Shown: in pieces, positions 26,398 to 35,163 of the stretch
Position numbering within the stretch: the first letter of the stretch is position 1
Layout of the letters: each line of letters starts with the position of its first letter
Assembly: GCA_045599185.1 (NCBI GenBank)
Contig: JAZRVO010000021.1
Span: forward strand, 1 to 64,000
Length of the DNA: 64,000 bases
DNA from: UBA1240 sp045599185
Lineage (GTDB): Bacteria; Spirochaetota; Spirochaetia; Treponematales; Treponemataceae
Direction of reading: 5' to 3'
Translations under genes and position numbers: made by a program
The notes under the pieces: model-generated
The model's input: only the letters and a program-made list of their open reading frames with translations
Told to the model about the DNA's origin: nothing
The model's database searches: none

Positions 26398-26427
26398 CTT
26401 ATTTTTCCTCTAACTTCCATTGGTTTA
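26296..26427 (-). repeat. Two-hairpin dispersed repeat with internal 43-bp direct duplication
   Basis: Direct repeats 26296-26338 and 26385-26427 match at 41 of 43 positions. The first forms a 9-bp stem CTTGTGCAT / ATGCACAAG (26300-26308, 26338-26346); the second lacks the closing arm. Between them is hairpin A, CAGTTTGC / GCAAACTG (26350-26369), which can alternatively fold as GCCGCA / TGCGGC. Same family as at 19.9 and 42.1 kb. Confidence 0.8.
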
Positions 26428-26437
26428 AAAATTATAA

Positions 26438-26514
26438 TAGCCCGAATGTTGAGTTTGAAAAATTTATAAACAAGCAACCTTCTGGCAAATATTTAAAACT
26501 CAAAGTTTGGGCTA
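26438..26514. repeat. 77-bp imperfect palindromic repeat (second family), copy 1
   Basis: 19-bp terminal inverted repeats, TAGCCCGAATGTTGAGTTT and AAACTCAAAGTTTGGGCTA, pair at 16 of 19 positions. The inner part has AAGCAACCT and GGCAAAT, shared with the copy at 58985-59068. No coding capacity; REP/MITE-like. Confidence 0.7.
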
Positions 26515-26525
26515 ATAATTTTTTA

Positions 26526-26667
26526 TTTAAAATACGGTATTTTAAAGGGAAAAGAATCTTTTTTATTTAAAATACCGTATTTTAAAGCGGCAAGAACTCT
26601 TTTCTTTCAGAAATACTGTATTTTAAACGGAAAAGAACTCTTTTCATTTAAAATACCGTATTTTACA
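26526..26667. repeat. Four-unit array of 21-bp palindromes at 40-41 bp spacing
   Basis: TTTAAAATACSGTATTTTAAA occurs at 26526-26546, 26566-26586, 26607-26627 (degenerate left arm) and 26647-26667 (last bases changed). Between them lies a second small palindrome of type GAAAAGARYTCTTTTC. The array ends 19 bp before the -35 of the HD gene. The roughly 4-turn helical spacing would place all four sites on one face of the DNA, as for a cooperative regulator. Confidence 0.8.
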
Positions 26668-26685
26668 CTGGCAAAAGCGGCCTAC

Positions 26686-26714
26686 TTTTCAAAACCGGCG
26701 TTGCAACTTACAAT
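26686..26714 (+). promoter_or_regulatory. HD hydrolase promoter, predicted leaderless
   Basis: TTTTCA (26686-26691), 17-nt spacer, TACAAT (26709-26714). The ATG at 26721 is 6 nt later, so it coincides with the expected start site. No Shine-Dalgarno. Confidence 0.5.
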
Positions 26715-26720
26715 ATTAAA

Positions 26721-27947
26721 ATGCTTTTAGACAATTTCAATTTTTGCCATGCAGTGCGCGACCCTGTATGGCAGCACATTTATTTAACGGAAGAACTTTA
26801 CCAGACCTGCCAGTCTGCACCTTTTAAGCGCCTGCAAAACATTCGCCAGCTTGGCTCTACAATAATGGTTTACCCCGGCGCAAGCCACACGCGTCAGGCG
26901 CATTCTTTTGGCGTGTATAATACCGCACACAAGCTTTTGCAGCGGCTTTTGCAGCAGGGCGCAGAAAAATGGGTAAGCCCAACCGGCGCAATGTCTTTTC
27001 TGGCGGCGGCCTTGTGGCACGATGCAGGCCATTTTCCGTACACCCATTCACTTAAAGAACTGCCTTTGCGCGACCACGAAGATTTAACCGCAGACATTCT
27101 GCTTGCAGAACCTGTAAAAACCCTTATTGCAAAAACCGGTGCCGACCCTCTGCAAACCGCCGCCATTGTAAGCCACCAGCTACCGGCAGATGAAGAAACC
27201 CAATTTCTCCGAAAGCTTCTTTCCGGCGCGCTTGACCCGGACAAGCTGGATTATCTTAACAGGGATGCCTATTACTGCGGAGTGCCCTACGGCGTGCAGG
27301 ACTGCGATTTTATTTTTTCCCATGTTTTTCCCCATAAACAGTACGGAATCGTGCTGGACAGTCAGGCGGTAATGTCTGTTGAACATTTGCTTTTTTCAAA
27401 ATATTTAATGTACCAGGCAATTTACTGGCACAAAAACGTGCGCATTGCCACCGCAATGATGAAAAAATGCCTGTTTGCAGGCTTAAAGCAAAAACAGATT
27501 GCGCCGGAAGAACTCTATTCCCTTGACGACGCAAGCATTTTTACCCTTATAAACGGCAAAAACTTTGCAGAAAAAAACATTGCAGAAGAACTTCAGAACC
27601 AGAAACTTTTTTCAATTGTTGCAGAAACGCCGTTTAACGAAGAAAACCGGCTGCACGCCCAGATGCAGCAGCTGGAATACCGAAGCCAGATTGAAGCAAC
27701 ACTGGCAGAAAAAGGTAAGATACCGGCGCAGAGCATTCTGATAGACATACCGGAAAGTATAAGCTTTGAATGCAACTACAAGGTTTTCGATTCTTCCGGC
27801 AGCGAACAGGAACCGCATTCGGTATTTACGCCGCAAACGGTAAAAGCTTTTACCGGCAATTTGCGCCACATACGCATTGCAGTAAAGGCAGACACGCCGC
27901 AAAGTGCCCAAACGGCAATTGCAGAAGCCTTTTGCAAAATGCAGTAG
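26721..27947 (+). CDS. HD-domain phosphohydrolase (SAMHD1/dGTPase-like)
   Basis: 408 residues. The motifs resemble the dNTP triphosphohydrolase-like HD family: the N-terminal DPVWQHI, SHTRQAHSFGV (about 55-65), the HD pair ALWHDAGHFPYTHS (H100, D101), and LDPDKLDYLNRDAYYCGV. It probably hydrolyses a (deoxy)nucleotide; the substrate is not determined. A palindromic array and a leaderless promoter lie directly upstream, unlike any other gene here, which suggests specific regulation. Confidence 0.85.
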   Translation: MLLDNFNFCHAVRDPVWQHIYLTEELYQTCQSAPFKRLQNIRQLGSTIMVYPGASHTRQAHSFGVYNTAHKLLQRLLQQGAEKWVSPTGAMSFLAAALWHDAGHFPYTHSLKELPLRDHEDLTADILLAEPVKTLIAKTGADPLQTAAIVSHQLPADEETQFLRKLLSGALDPDKLDYLNRDAYYCGVPYGVQDCDFIFSHVFPHKQYGIVLDSQAVMSVEHLLFSKYLMYQAIYWHKNVRIATAMMKKCLFAGLKQKQIAPEELYSLDDASIFTLINGKNFAEKNIAEELQNQKLFSIVAETPFNEENRLHAQMQQLEYRSQIEATLAEKGKIPAQSILIDIPESISFECNYKVFDSSGSEQEPHSVFTPQTVKAFTGNLRHIRIAVKADTPQSAQTAIAEAFCKMQ

Positions 27948-27993
27948 CTTAAGGCGAAAAACTGAAAAAAAATAATTTTTTTTTCAAAAGCAA

Positions 27994-28022
27994 TTGACAC
28001 AAATTAATATATTTTATATATT
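27994..28022 (+). promoter_or_regulatory. tRNA-Pro promoter
   Basis: Perfect TTGACA (27994-27999), 17-nt spacer, TATATT (28017-28022), placed 14 nt before the tRNA. Confidence 0.75.
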
Positions 28023-28035
28023 CTAAACATCGATT

Positions 28036-28108
28036 CGGAATGTAGCGCAGTTGGTAGCGCGTCTGGTTTGGGACCAGAATGTCGCAGGTTCAAGTCCTGT
28101 CATTCCGA
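28036..28108 (+). tRNA. tRNA-Pro (TGG)
   Basis: 73-nt cloverleaf: acceptor CGGAATG / CATTCCG, anticodon stem TCTGG / CCAGA around TTTGGGA with anticodon TGG, T-loop GTTCAAGTC, discriminator A, no encoded CCA. The TTTTTTT just after it may end transcription, but no strong hairpin follows, so read-through into the cyclase gene at 28151 is possible. Confidence 0.95.
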
Positions 28109-28150
28109 TTTTTTTATTTTAAACCAGTGTACTAAAAACATGAACCACAA

Positions 28151-30004
28151 ATGAAAAGCCGCAAGTCGTTTCTAGTTCCAATTGCGGTAAAACTTATTAC
28201 CATCAGTACAATAATAATTCTCGTTACCATTACAGTTTCCACTGCCGTTGTTAGCGGAATTATCAGAAACGACGTACGCATTACGGCAGAAAACAACAAT
28301 CTTTCATTAAACCAGCACGCCGCGTCGGAAGCGGAAATATTCATCAATTCAATAATTACAAACACCGGGCTTATACTTAACCTTGGCGAATTCGGCGAAA
28401 ACTCTGAAAATTCAGCAAAAAGCAAAAAGCAGAACGACATTTTTGACAGCATGCCTAACATTGCAGCCATTGTTGTGCCCAGTTTTGCAAAAGTTGTTAA
28501 CCAGCAGTATCTGCAAAGCCTTGGTTTAAGCGAACAGGACATTGAACGCTTCATTCAAAGCGAGCAGGACAATTTTGAACGTGCCGAACACGGCGAAATT
28601 ATTCTTTTAAACGCAAGCCCGTTTTTCGGATGCAGCCTTACTGCCCTTTTAATGCCCGTTGAATTTGCCGACACCCAGGAAGCGGTTCTGGCACTTTTTT
28701 CATGCGAAAGCCTTGCAGACACTTTTTCCAGCGGCACGAACAAGGTGCTTATGGTCAATTCCTACGGCGACGTAATTGTAAGCGATAATTTAACCCAGAT
28801 TATTGACGGTAAAAACATAGGCGAAAGTAAGATTTTTGGCATTATAAGCCAAAGCCAAAGCCGCCAGCAGCAGTTAATTTACACCGACGAAAACCATAAA
28901 GAATATTTTGCCTCATTCAGCAAGCTTTTAAACGGCGAACTTTGCATTATTACCCAGATTGACGGCGAAATTGTTTTTGAAGCCTTAAACCGCGCCCTGC
29001 ACCAGAACCAGTGGCTGAACATAAGCATTTTGTGCGCAGCAATTCTGTTTGTGTGGTTTTTTGCCAAAACCATTACCATGCCTGTGGAAACCTTAAAAAG
29101 TGCGGCACAAAAAATTAAGCAGGGCGAATTTGACGTAAAAATTGACGTTAAAAGCCACGACGAACTTTCTCTTTTGGCAAAAAGCATGCAGAATATGAGC
29201 ACCGGCCTTGCAGAACGCGAGCGCTTAAAGGAAAGTTTTGGGCGTTTTACAAATGCCCAGATTGCTGAAAAAGCTGCCAAAGGCGAACTTAAACTTGGCG
29301 GCGAAAAACGCTACATTTCAGTATTTTTTGCCGACCTTCGCGGCTTTACTGCTTTTTCCGACAAGCTGCAGGCTGAAGAAATCGTTCACTTTTTGAACAA
29401 ATATCTTGAAAAAATGGTTGGCTGCATAAACAAAACCGGCGGCAATGTTGACAAATTCATTGGTGACGCGGTTATGGCTGTTTGGGGCGCGCCAAGCGGC
29501 ATTTCGCCAAAGCAGGACGCGCTGAATGCGATTACCGCAGCTTTTTTAATGCGCTACGCACTTATTGAGCTGAACGAAACGCTGGACGGTCAGCACATTA
29601 AAAACGGCTGCGGCATTTCCAGCGGCGAAGTTATTGCCGGGCAAATCGGTTCTAGCGAAAGAATGGAATACACCGTTATTGGCGACACGGTAAACCTTGC
29701 CTCGCGCATTGAAGCCATTAACAAGCAGCTTGCAACGGACATTCTTATAAGCGAGGAAACTTTCAGCCTTGTTAAGGATGAAATTATTGCAGAAGAAATG
29801 CCGGCTTTTTTTGTGAAAGGAAAAGAAGAAGCCATAAGGCTGTTTGCGCCGGTTGCACTTAAAAACCCGGCAGGCACGCCTTTGCAGGGCATAAAACAGG
29901 TAGAAAATATTGAACAATTGCGAAAAATCCTTGGCTACCAAACGCCGGATTTAACAAAAGTGGACATAAATGAGGAAGAAAAAAAATATAAAATTAAAAA
30001 GTAG
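28151..30004 (+). CDS. Class III adenylate cyclase with extracytoplasmic sensor and HAMP
   Basis: 617 residues. A membrane helix at 11-36, a periplasmic sensor region (about 40-285), a second helix (288-306), HAMP (about 307-360) and a catalytic domain (about 385-580). Metal ligands D395 (FFADLRGFT) and D439 (GDAVMAVWG), ATP-specifying K435 and D512, and N515/R519 (NLASRIE) are all present, so cAMP synthesis is expected. No Shine-Dalgarno is evident at the ATG; an upstream ATG at 28139 hits a stop after three codons. It overlaps the FecR gene by 35 bp, suggesting coupled expression of sensor and envelope protein. Confidence 0.92.
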   Translation: MKSRKSFLVPIAVKLITISTIIILVTITVSTAVVSGIIRNDVRITAENNNLSLNQHAASEAEIFINSIITNTGLILNLGEFGENSENSAKSKKQNDIFDSMPNIAAIVVPSFAKVVNQQYLQSLGLSEQDIERFIQSEQDNFERAEHGEIILLNASPFFGCSLTALLMPVEFADTQEAVLALFSCESLADTFSSGTNKVLMVNSYGDVIVSDNLTQIIDGKNIGESKIFGIISQSQSRQQQLIYTDENHKEYFASFSKLLNGELCIITQIDGEIVFEALNRALHQNQWLNISILCAAILFVWFFAKTITMPVETLKSAAQKIKQGEFDVKIDVKSHDELSLLAKSMQNMSTGLAERERLKESFGRFTNAQIAEKAAKGELKLGGEKRYISVFFADLRGFTAFSDKLQAEEIVHFLNKYLEKMVGCINKTGGNVDKFIGDAVMAVWGAPSGISPKQDALNAITAAFLMRYALIELNETLDGQHIKNGCGISSGEVIAGQIGSSERMEYTVIGDTVNLASRIEAINKQLATDILISEETFSLVKDEIIAEEMPAFFVKGKEEAIRLFAPVALKNPAGTPLQGIKQVENIEQLRKILGYQTPDLTKVDINEEEKKYKIKK

Positions 30005-32012
30005 CGACATTTTTGTATGTTCAGTTTGCCTTTTGGGCATAATTTTTTCACTTTTTAATTATTTTTCAGACATTTACCATACCTCAAACCGCAGCGACAT
30101 TGAACCAATTGCGTTTCTTGCAACAAAGGTAAAATCCGTGCAGCGGCGTTTTCACGACCGTCTTGTTTGGGACATGCTTAAAAACAATTCTGCACTTTAT
30201 GCCGGTGACTTTGTGCGCACCGGTGAAAATTCCATGGCAGAAATTAAGTTTGAATCGGGCACGCTTATTCTTATGGGACAGGACAGCCTTATTGAAATTC
30301 TGCCCGAAAGTGAAAGTGCCAAACTGCTTATTGCCGCAGGAAACGTAAACATCAACACAACCCAGAAAATGCGCTTAATGGCCGGTAACGAAATTGTTGA
30401 ACTTGCAGAAAATTCAATTGTAAACATGACCATTGAACCGCTGCCCGAAGTTGAGGAAATTACGGACAGCGGTGTTGAAAGCGCAAACGCCAGCGGAAGC
30501 AAAACCGCCGGGGAAAATGGCGGTGCTGACGCAAGTGCAAGAAACGCGCGAAGCGGAAAAACGCCGGACAGAATAAAAGTTGCAGGTTCTATTGGTAAAA
30601 AAAGCAAAGACGACGTGCAGACGGTTGCCTACCAGCCTGCAACCGTGCGGCCAAAAACAACGGCCAGCATAGTAAGCGTAAAGGTTGAACAGGGAAAACT
30701 GAGCCAGAATCAGGTAAACGGCGGCGTTGTAGAAGTAAATGCCGGTAAAGAAGTGGTTTTAAGCGCAAAACAGAAAGTTTACACCGAACCTACATTGCTT
30801 ATCACAAGTCCGCAGGTAAAACACCAGATTGTAAAAAGCCTTAGCGACAAGGCAAACGTTGAATTTGAATGGCAGTCTTACAATCTTCCGAAGGATTACA
30901 AGCTTTGCATAGAAATTGCCTACGATGAAAGTTTTAAATACCCGTACAAAACCCTTATGTTTGACATAGGCCAGAACAATGGAACACTTGACGATTTGCC
31001 CAACCGCATGATGTTCTGGAAAGCATACCCGGCTGAAGACAGCACAAACGCGCCGGACAAGGAATATGAAAACCTTTTGCAGCGCGGAAGCATTTCCGTT
31101 TATTCGGTTACGCCGGTAAAAAAGCTGCGCCCGTTTAACAATGCCCAGCTTACCTACAAAGGTGCAAAAAGCGGCGTAACATTTGCATGGACGCAGGACA
31201 ATTTTGCAAAGGGCTACCGGCTTGTAATTGCTGCCGGTGAAGATTTTACCACCCCGGTGTTTGATGCAACAACCACCGAAACCAGCATGAACGTTCAGAA
31301 CCTGCCGAGCGGAAATTTGTTCTGGCAGGTGCAGAGCATTTACGACGCTTCGATGCAAATTGGCGAAACCGAAAGCGAGATTTTTGCTTTTTACGTGCAG
31401 GAAAAACCTGAACTTTTGGCACCGCAATGCATAAAACCGGCAAATTTGGAAGTACATTACACCGCCGCCGGCCGTCAGCCGCTGGTTTTTGCATGGCAAA
31501 ATGTAAGCACGGCAGTTGAATACACACTTTTTATTGCCGATAATCCGCGGCTTAAAAACCCGGAAGTAGAAATTACCACAAAAGAACTGTATTTCAGCCT
31601 TGTGCCCGGCAAATACAATCTAGCAGAAGGCAAACCCTGGTACTGGGGCGTAAGCTACATCGACAGCGAGGGAACAGTTTCACAGATGTCGAAAATAAGC
31701 AGTTTTTACATGCTTAATGAAAAGCCGTATTTGCACAGCCATGCACCGGGTGATAACTTTGAAATTAAATGCAGCGAACTGAAAAATGTTCTTTTTGAAC
31801 TGGAAACGAACATGCCGACAGACAGAACTTTTGTAATTGCCAAAGACAAAAACTTTGCAGAAATTGTTTTGCAGGCAGAAATAAGTAAAAATGCCTTTAA
31901 AGTTTCCAGTGAACTGCTGCCGGGCGAATATTACTGGCGCGTTAACTGCGGCAAAACAAGCAGCGAAACGCGAAAAATTATTCTGCTTGCAGACGAAGAA
32001 AGCGAAAACTAA
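29970..32012 (+). CDS. FecR-domain membrane-anchored protein
   Basis: 680 residues. An N-terminal Lys-rich stretch and a membrane helix (about 12-32) without a cleavage site. Residues about 75-140 resemble a FecR domain (ALYAGDFVRTGENSMAEIKF, GTLILMGQDSLIEI). A low-complexity segment follows (165-220), then three or more fibronectin-III-like beta modules (VTFAWTQDNFAKGYRLVI, LVFAWQNVSTAVEYTLFI, YWRVNCG). The main part should be periplasmic or surface-exposed. Translation is coupled to the cyclase (35-bp overlap). A role in envelope sensing or host-protein binding is possible but unproven. Confidence 0.8.
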   Translation: MRKKKNIKLKSSDIFVCSVCLLGIIFSLFNYFSDIYHTSNRSDIEPIAFLATKVKSVQRRFHDRLVWDMLKNNSALYAGDFVRTGENSMAEIKFESGTLILMGQDSLIEILPESESAKLLIAAGNVNINTTQKMRLMAGNEIVELAENSIVNMTIEPLPEVEEITDSGVESANASGSKTAGENGGADASARNARSGKTPDRIKVAGSIGKKSKDDVQTVAYQPATVRPKTTASIVSVKVEQGKLSQNQVNGGVVEVNAGKEVVLSAKQKVYTEPTLLITSPQVKHQIVKSLSDKANVEFEWQSYNLPKDYKLCIEIAYDESFKYPYKTLMFDIGQNNGTLDDLPNRMMFWKAYPAEDSTNAPDKEYENLLQRGSISVYSVTPVKKLRPFNNAQLTYKGAKSGVTFAWTQDNFAKGYRLVIAAGEDFTTPVFDATTTETSMNVQNLPSGNLFWQVQSIYDASMQIGETESEIFAFYVQEKPELLAPQCIKPANLEVHYTAAGRQPLVFAWQNVSTAVEYTLFIADNPRLKNPEVEITTKELYFSLVPGKYNLAEGKPWYWGVSYIDSEGTVSQMSKISSFYMLNEKPYLHSHAPGDNFEIKCSELKNVLFELETNMPTDRTFVIAKDKNFAEIVLQAEISKNAFKVSSELLPGEYYWRVNCGKTSSETRKIILLADEESEN

Positions 32013-32200
32013 AAATTGTTTAAGAACATGCCGGCGTGTAAAGGCTTTGGGCGCATTTACGGCGGTACATTTTTTTTCAAATGCGCGCCAAAGGCAAACC
32101 GGCTGAACCGGTAAAACCGACCGGACATAACAAACTAAACAAACCATCCGGTTCTGGGCTGTTCGCCCCAAATGACAAAAAAATGTTCTGGGCTTTCAGG

Positions 32201-32722
32201 CTAGCAGAAAGCTTTTAATATTTCATCCAGATTGTACTCGTCGTCAATTTCTACAAATGGCGTGCCGTTGGCAAGGCAGTCTTCCTTAAAGCCCTTGCTG
32301 CAATCTATAAGCCGTTCAAGGTTTACTTCATCGTCAATGCGGTTTTCTATTATGCTGGCATATCTGGAAATGTCTTCAAAATGAGAACGAAGGTAACGTT
32401 CGCTCATCACGATAAAAACGGCACGAATTTCCTTAAGGTATTCGGGCGCAAAACTTTCCTTCCACTGCCGCGGAATGTAGCAGCCTTCAATAATCATGTT
32501 CTGCCTGTTTTCAATGGCAGTTTTTATCATTTCGGCGGCAAAAGGCCAAAGCCAGAAGCGCATTTTGTAGTCATCTTCCACTGTAAGTTCCGTACGCCCT
32601 GTGCGTATAAAGCCCATTTTAAGATGGTCTAGGCTTGTACACGGGTAATGAAATTTTTCTATAAGCTTTTGGGAAACTAAGGTTTTTCCTACGTGGCTAG
32701 AACCGCCAATTAAAATAATCAT
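32201..32722 (-). CDS. P-loop kinase-like ATPase
   Basis: 173 residues. Walker A GGSSHVGKT (6-14) right at the N-terminus, then IIEGCYIPRQW and a lid region RYLRSHFEDISRYAS, as in small-molecule kinases or zeta-toxin-like and 2-phosphoglycerate-kinase-like proteins. GGAG lies 6-7 nt before the ATG. No partner antitoxin gene is adjacent, so a housekeeping phosphotransferase is the safer reading. Substrate unknown. Confidence 0.72.
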   Translation of the reverse strand: MIILIGGSSHVGKTLVSQKLIEKFHYPCTSLDHLKMGFIRTGRTELTVEDDYKMRFWLWPFAAEMIKTAIENRQNMIIEGCYIPRQWKESFAPEYLKEIRAVFIVMSERYLRSHFEDISRYASIIENRIDDEVNLERLIDCSKGFKEDCLANGTPFVEIDDEYNLDEILKAFC

Positions 32723-32776
32723 TTTATCTCCGCATAAAAAATTTTACCAATTCAAATTGAACCGAAAGCTAAATTG

Positions 32777-33469
32777 TTACTGGGTAAGCAATACGGCGCA
32801 GCCGGCATCGCAGGCTTTAACATGCGCACCAAATGGCATTGTTTTTTCTGTAAAGCCTGCCTTGCCAGCCAGAACTTTTTCTGCACCGGCAAGCAGTTTT
32901 TCTACCGCGTCATTTCCAAGCGGCAAATCGCCGTGGCAGGCCAAAACCGTGTCAAACCTGTCTTTCATTTTTAAAAGTTTTTGCAGGGAAGCAATATATG
33001 CCGGCAAATTTCTGCCCGGACCAAACATAAAAATTTCGCTGTTCTGCTGAACAGTGTCGCCGCCAAAAAGCAGCCGTGCATTTACGTCTAAAATTCCAAT
33101 GCTTCCCGGTGTATGCCCCGGAATGTGAATTATTTCCAGCGGTCTGTCGCCAAGATCCAGCACCTTTCCTTCTTCAACAGCAACGGCACGACCTTTTCCG
33201 TTTTTCATGCCGTAATATTCAACTTCGGCTTTATGCATGTAAACACTTTCAAACTGAAAATTGCTGCCAATGTGATCCGGGTCGCCATGGGAAATAATGA
33301 TTTTAAGCGGCAAACTGGTTATGCTTTCGGCGGTTTCTTTTGCTTTTCCAGCCTGCATTCCAGAATCAATTAAAAGCGCTTCCCTGTTTCCCGTTAAAAG
33401 GAAAAAGCGGACAAAACCTTCTTCAATAATCCATGTGTTTTCGTTAAATTGCTTTACTTTGTATTCCAT
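32777..33469 (-). CDS. Metallo-beta-lactamase fold hydrolase
   Basis: 230 residues, with GAGGAAA 5 nt before the ATG. MBL motifs: SHGDPDHIGSN (an HxDxDH version of the usual HxHxDH), IPGHTPGSIG, LLFGGDTV and a late ACHGD. The Asp in place of the second His is seen in some families of this fold and may alter metal use. Probably a cytoplasmic thioesterase or glyoxalase-II-like enzyme; substrate unknown. Confidence 0.85.
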   Translation of the reverse strand: MEYKVKQFNENTWIIEEGFVRFFLLTGNREALLIDSGMQAGKAKETAESITSLPLKIIISHGDPDHIGSNFQFESVYMHKAEVEYYGMKNGKGRAVAVEEGKVLDLGDRPLEIIHIPGHTPGSIGILDVNARLLFGGDTVQQNSEIFMFGPGRNLPAYIASLQKLLKMKDRFDTVLACHGDLPLGNDAVEKLLAGAEKVLAGKAGFTEKTMPFGAHVKACDAGCAVLLTQ

Positions 33470-33673
33470 TTATTTCCTCGTTCCATTCAGCCGGAAACTC
33501 GTCCCGGCGCTTTATGCTGAATTATCAAATGCAGCTGCATTTAATTGTACACAATTTTTAAAAACTTTATAGCCTTAACGGCATTCAGCTAAAAAAAACC
33601 GTTAAAACAAGGCGGCATATAATTTTCAAAACATATTCCACACATTTGCAAAATTGATTAGGATAAAGTACCT

Positions 33674-35038
33674 ATGAGCAAAAAAACAATCGACATGACC
33701 GAGGGAAATCCCCTTAAGCTTATTACCTCCTTTACCATTCCAATGATTTTGGGAAACGTTTTTCAGCAGCTTTACACAATGGTAGACACGATGGTTGTTG
33801 GCCAGTTTGTAAGCAAGGACGCTTTGGCGGCAGTTGGTGCTACCGGCGCAATTTTGTTTTTAATGATTTCAATTATTATTGGCTTTACGGTGGGCACCGC
33901 AATTGTAACCGCGCAGAAAGCTGGCGCAAAAGACGCGGAAGGGATTCGCGCCATTTTTGCTACAGGATTTTTCATCGTTCTGATTGAATCAGTTGCGCTG
34001 GTTATAATCGGAAACATCGGCATTCGGCCAGCCCTGCACCTTTTGCGCACGCCGGAAGAAATTATCAGCCAGGCCGACCTTTATTTAAGAATAAACTTTT
34101 GCAGCTGCGTTGCACCTATTCTGTACAACATTGTTTCCCAGTTCATGCGTTCACTTGGCGACAGCAAAACGCCGCTTTACGCGCTTATTATTTCTTCCGT
34201 TACAAACATTGTTCTTGATTTGGTATTTGTAATTTTTTTCGGCATGGGCGTTGCAGGCGTTGCCATTGCCACGGCAATTGCACAGGCAATTTCGGCGCTT
34301 TACTGCCTTGCAGTTACTTTCCGTCATTTTCCTGAATATATTCCGGGCAAAGGCGAATGGAAAATTAACCGCCCGATTGTTAAGACGATATTGAAATTTG
34401 GCATACCGATGTCGCTGCAAAACATGCTTGTGTCTTTTGGAATGATGTTCGTGCAGTCTACGATAAACGGTTTTGGTACGAACGTTGTTGCAGGCTTTAC
34501 GGCCGGAAACAAGCTTGACCAGATTGGCATTCAGTTTATGAATTCGGTTGGTACTGCTTCTTCTACCTATACCGGCCAGAATTTTGGTGCAAAAAAGGTA
34601 AACCGGCTTTTTGAAGGCCTGAAGGCTTCCATGATTTTCAATTTTATTATGACTGCCGTTCTTTCGCTTACGCTTGTGCTGTTTGGCAAATACATTGTCC
34701 TGCTTTTCGTAAAAACATCCGAAACCGAAGTTATTTCCGTTGCGGTCAAATACCTTAAAATTGTGTGTTCTTTTTACCTGCTGTGCGGCATCAGCAACAT
34801 TTTGCAAAACTATCTTAGGGGCATAAACTACGTGGCTGTGCCAACTGCTTCCAGCATAATTGAACTTGTGGTGAAAATTGCCGTTGCTTTTGGTTTTTCC
34901 TGCATGTTTGGGCATAACGGCATTTGGTGGGCGTGGCCTGTTGCTTGGTTTGTTACCGATGTTTTTCTGTTTGGCTATTTGTTTTTTAAGGCAAACCCGG
35001 CGTTAAAAAAAATGTTTTTGCAAACCAGCCAAAACTAG
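33674..35038 (+). CDS. MATE family efflux pump
   Basis: 454 residues with 12 predicted membrane helices. The N-terminus TEGNPLKLITSFTIPMILGNVFQQLYTMVDTMVVGQFV is highly typical of the DinF/NorM-like branch. It exports organic cations or drugs using an Na+ or H+ gradient. AGGAT lies about 9 nt before the ATG. Single gene; the hairpin at 35111-35160 may end its transcript as well as that of the converging GH43 gene. Confidence 0.93.
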   Translation: MSKKTIDMTEGNPLKLITSFTIPMILGNVFQQLYTMVDTMVVGQFVSKDALAAVGATGAILFLMISIIIGFTVGTAIVTAQKAGAKDAEGIRAIFATGFFIVLIESVALVIIGNIGIRPALHLLRTPEEIISQADLYLRINFCSCVAPILYNIVSQFMRSLGDSKTPLYALIISSVTNIVLDLVFVIFFGMGVAGVAIATAIAQAISALYCLAVTFRHFPEYIPGKGEWKINRPIVKTILKFGIPMSLQNMLVSFGMMFVQSTINGFGTNVVAGFTAGNKLDQIGIQFMNSVGTASSTYTGQNFGAKKVNRLFEGLKASMIFNFIMTAVLSLTLVLFGKYIVLLFVKTSETEVISVAVKYLKIVCSFYLLCGISNILQNYLRGINYVAVPTASSIIELVVKIAVAFGFSCMFGHNGIWWAWPVAWFVTDVFLFGYLFFKANPALKKMFLQTSQN

Positions 35039-35110
35039 TGAAAACTAGCTAAAAACAAAAAAACGCATAAAAATCCCGAAACAAGTTTTCGCCTGTTACG
35101 AGGAATGAAT

Positions 35111-35160
35111 AAAAAATTGGCCAAATGCCGAATTTTATAAAACACGACATTTGGCCAATT
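35111..35160 (-). terminator. Terminator between the MATE and GH43 genes
   Basis: 13-bp perfect arms AATTGGCCAAATG (35115-35127) and CATTTGGCCAATT (35148-35160), with a T-run on the minus strand. Confidence 0.75.
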
Positions 35161-35163
35161 AGA

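Noticed and set aside
26526..26667. Array considered as a CRISPR
   Set aside because: The repeats are palindromic and only 21 bp, the spacers resemble one another, there are only four units and no cas genes.
32201..32722. Zeta-type toxin of a toxin-antitoxin pair
   Set aside because: No small antitoxin gene is adjacent and the gene has an ordinary ribosome site; the P-loop alone does not support the claim.
33270..33300. MBL protein judged inactive because of HxDxDH
   Set aside because: All other metal motifs are intact, and this variant occurs in active members of the fold.
34151..34915. 254-codon minus-strand frame inside the MATE gene
   Set aside because: Opposite strand of a well-supported 12-helix transporter; Lys/Asn-rich composition without motifs.
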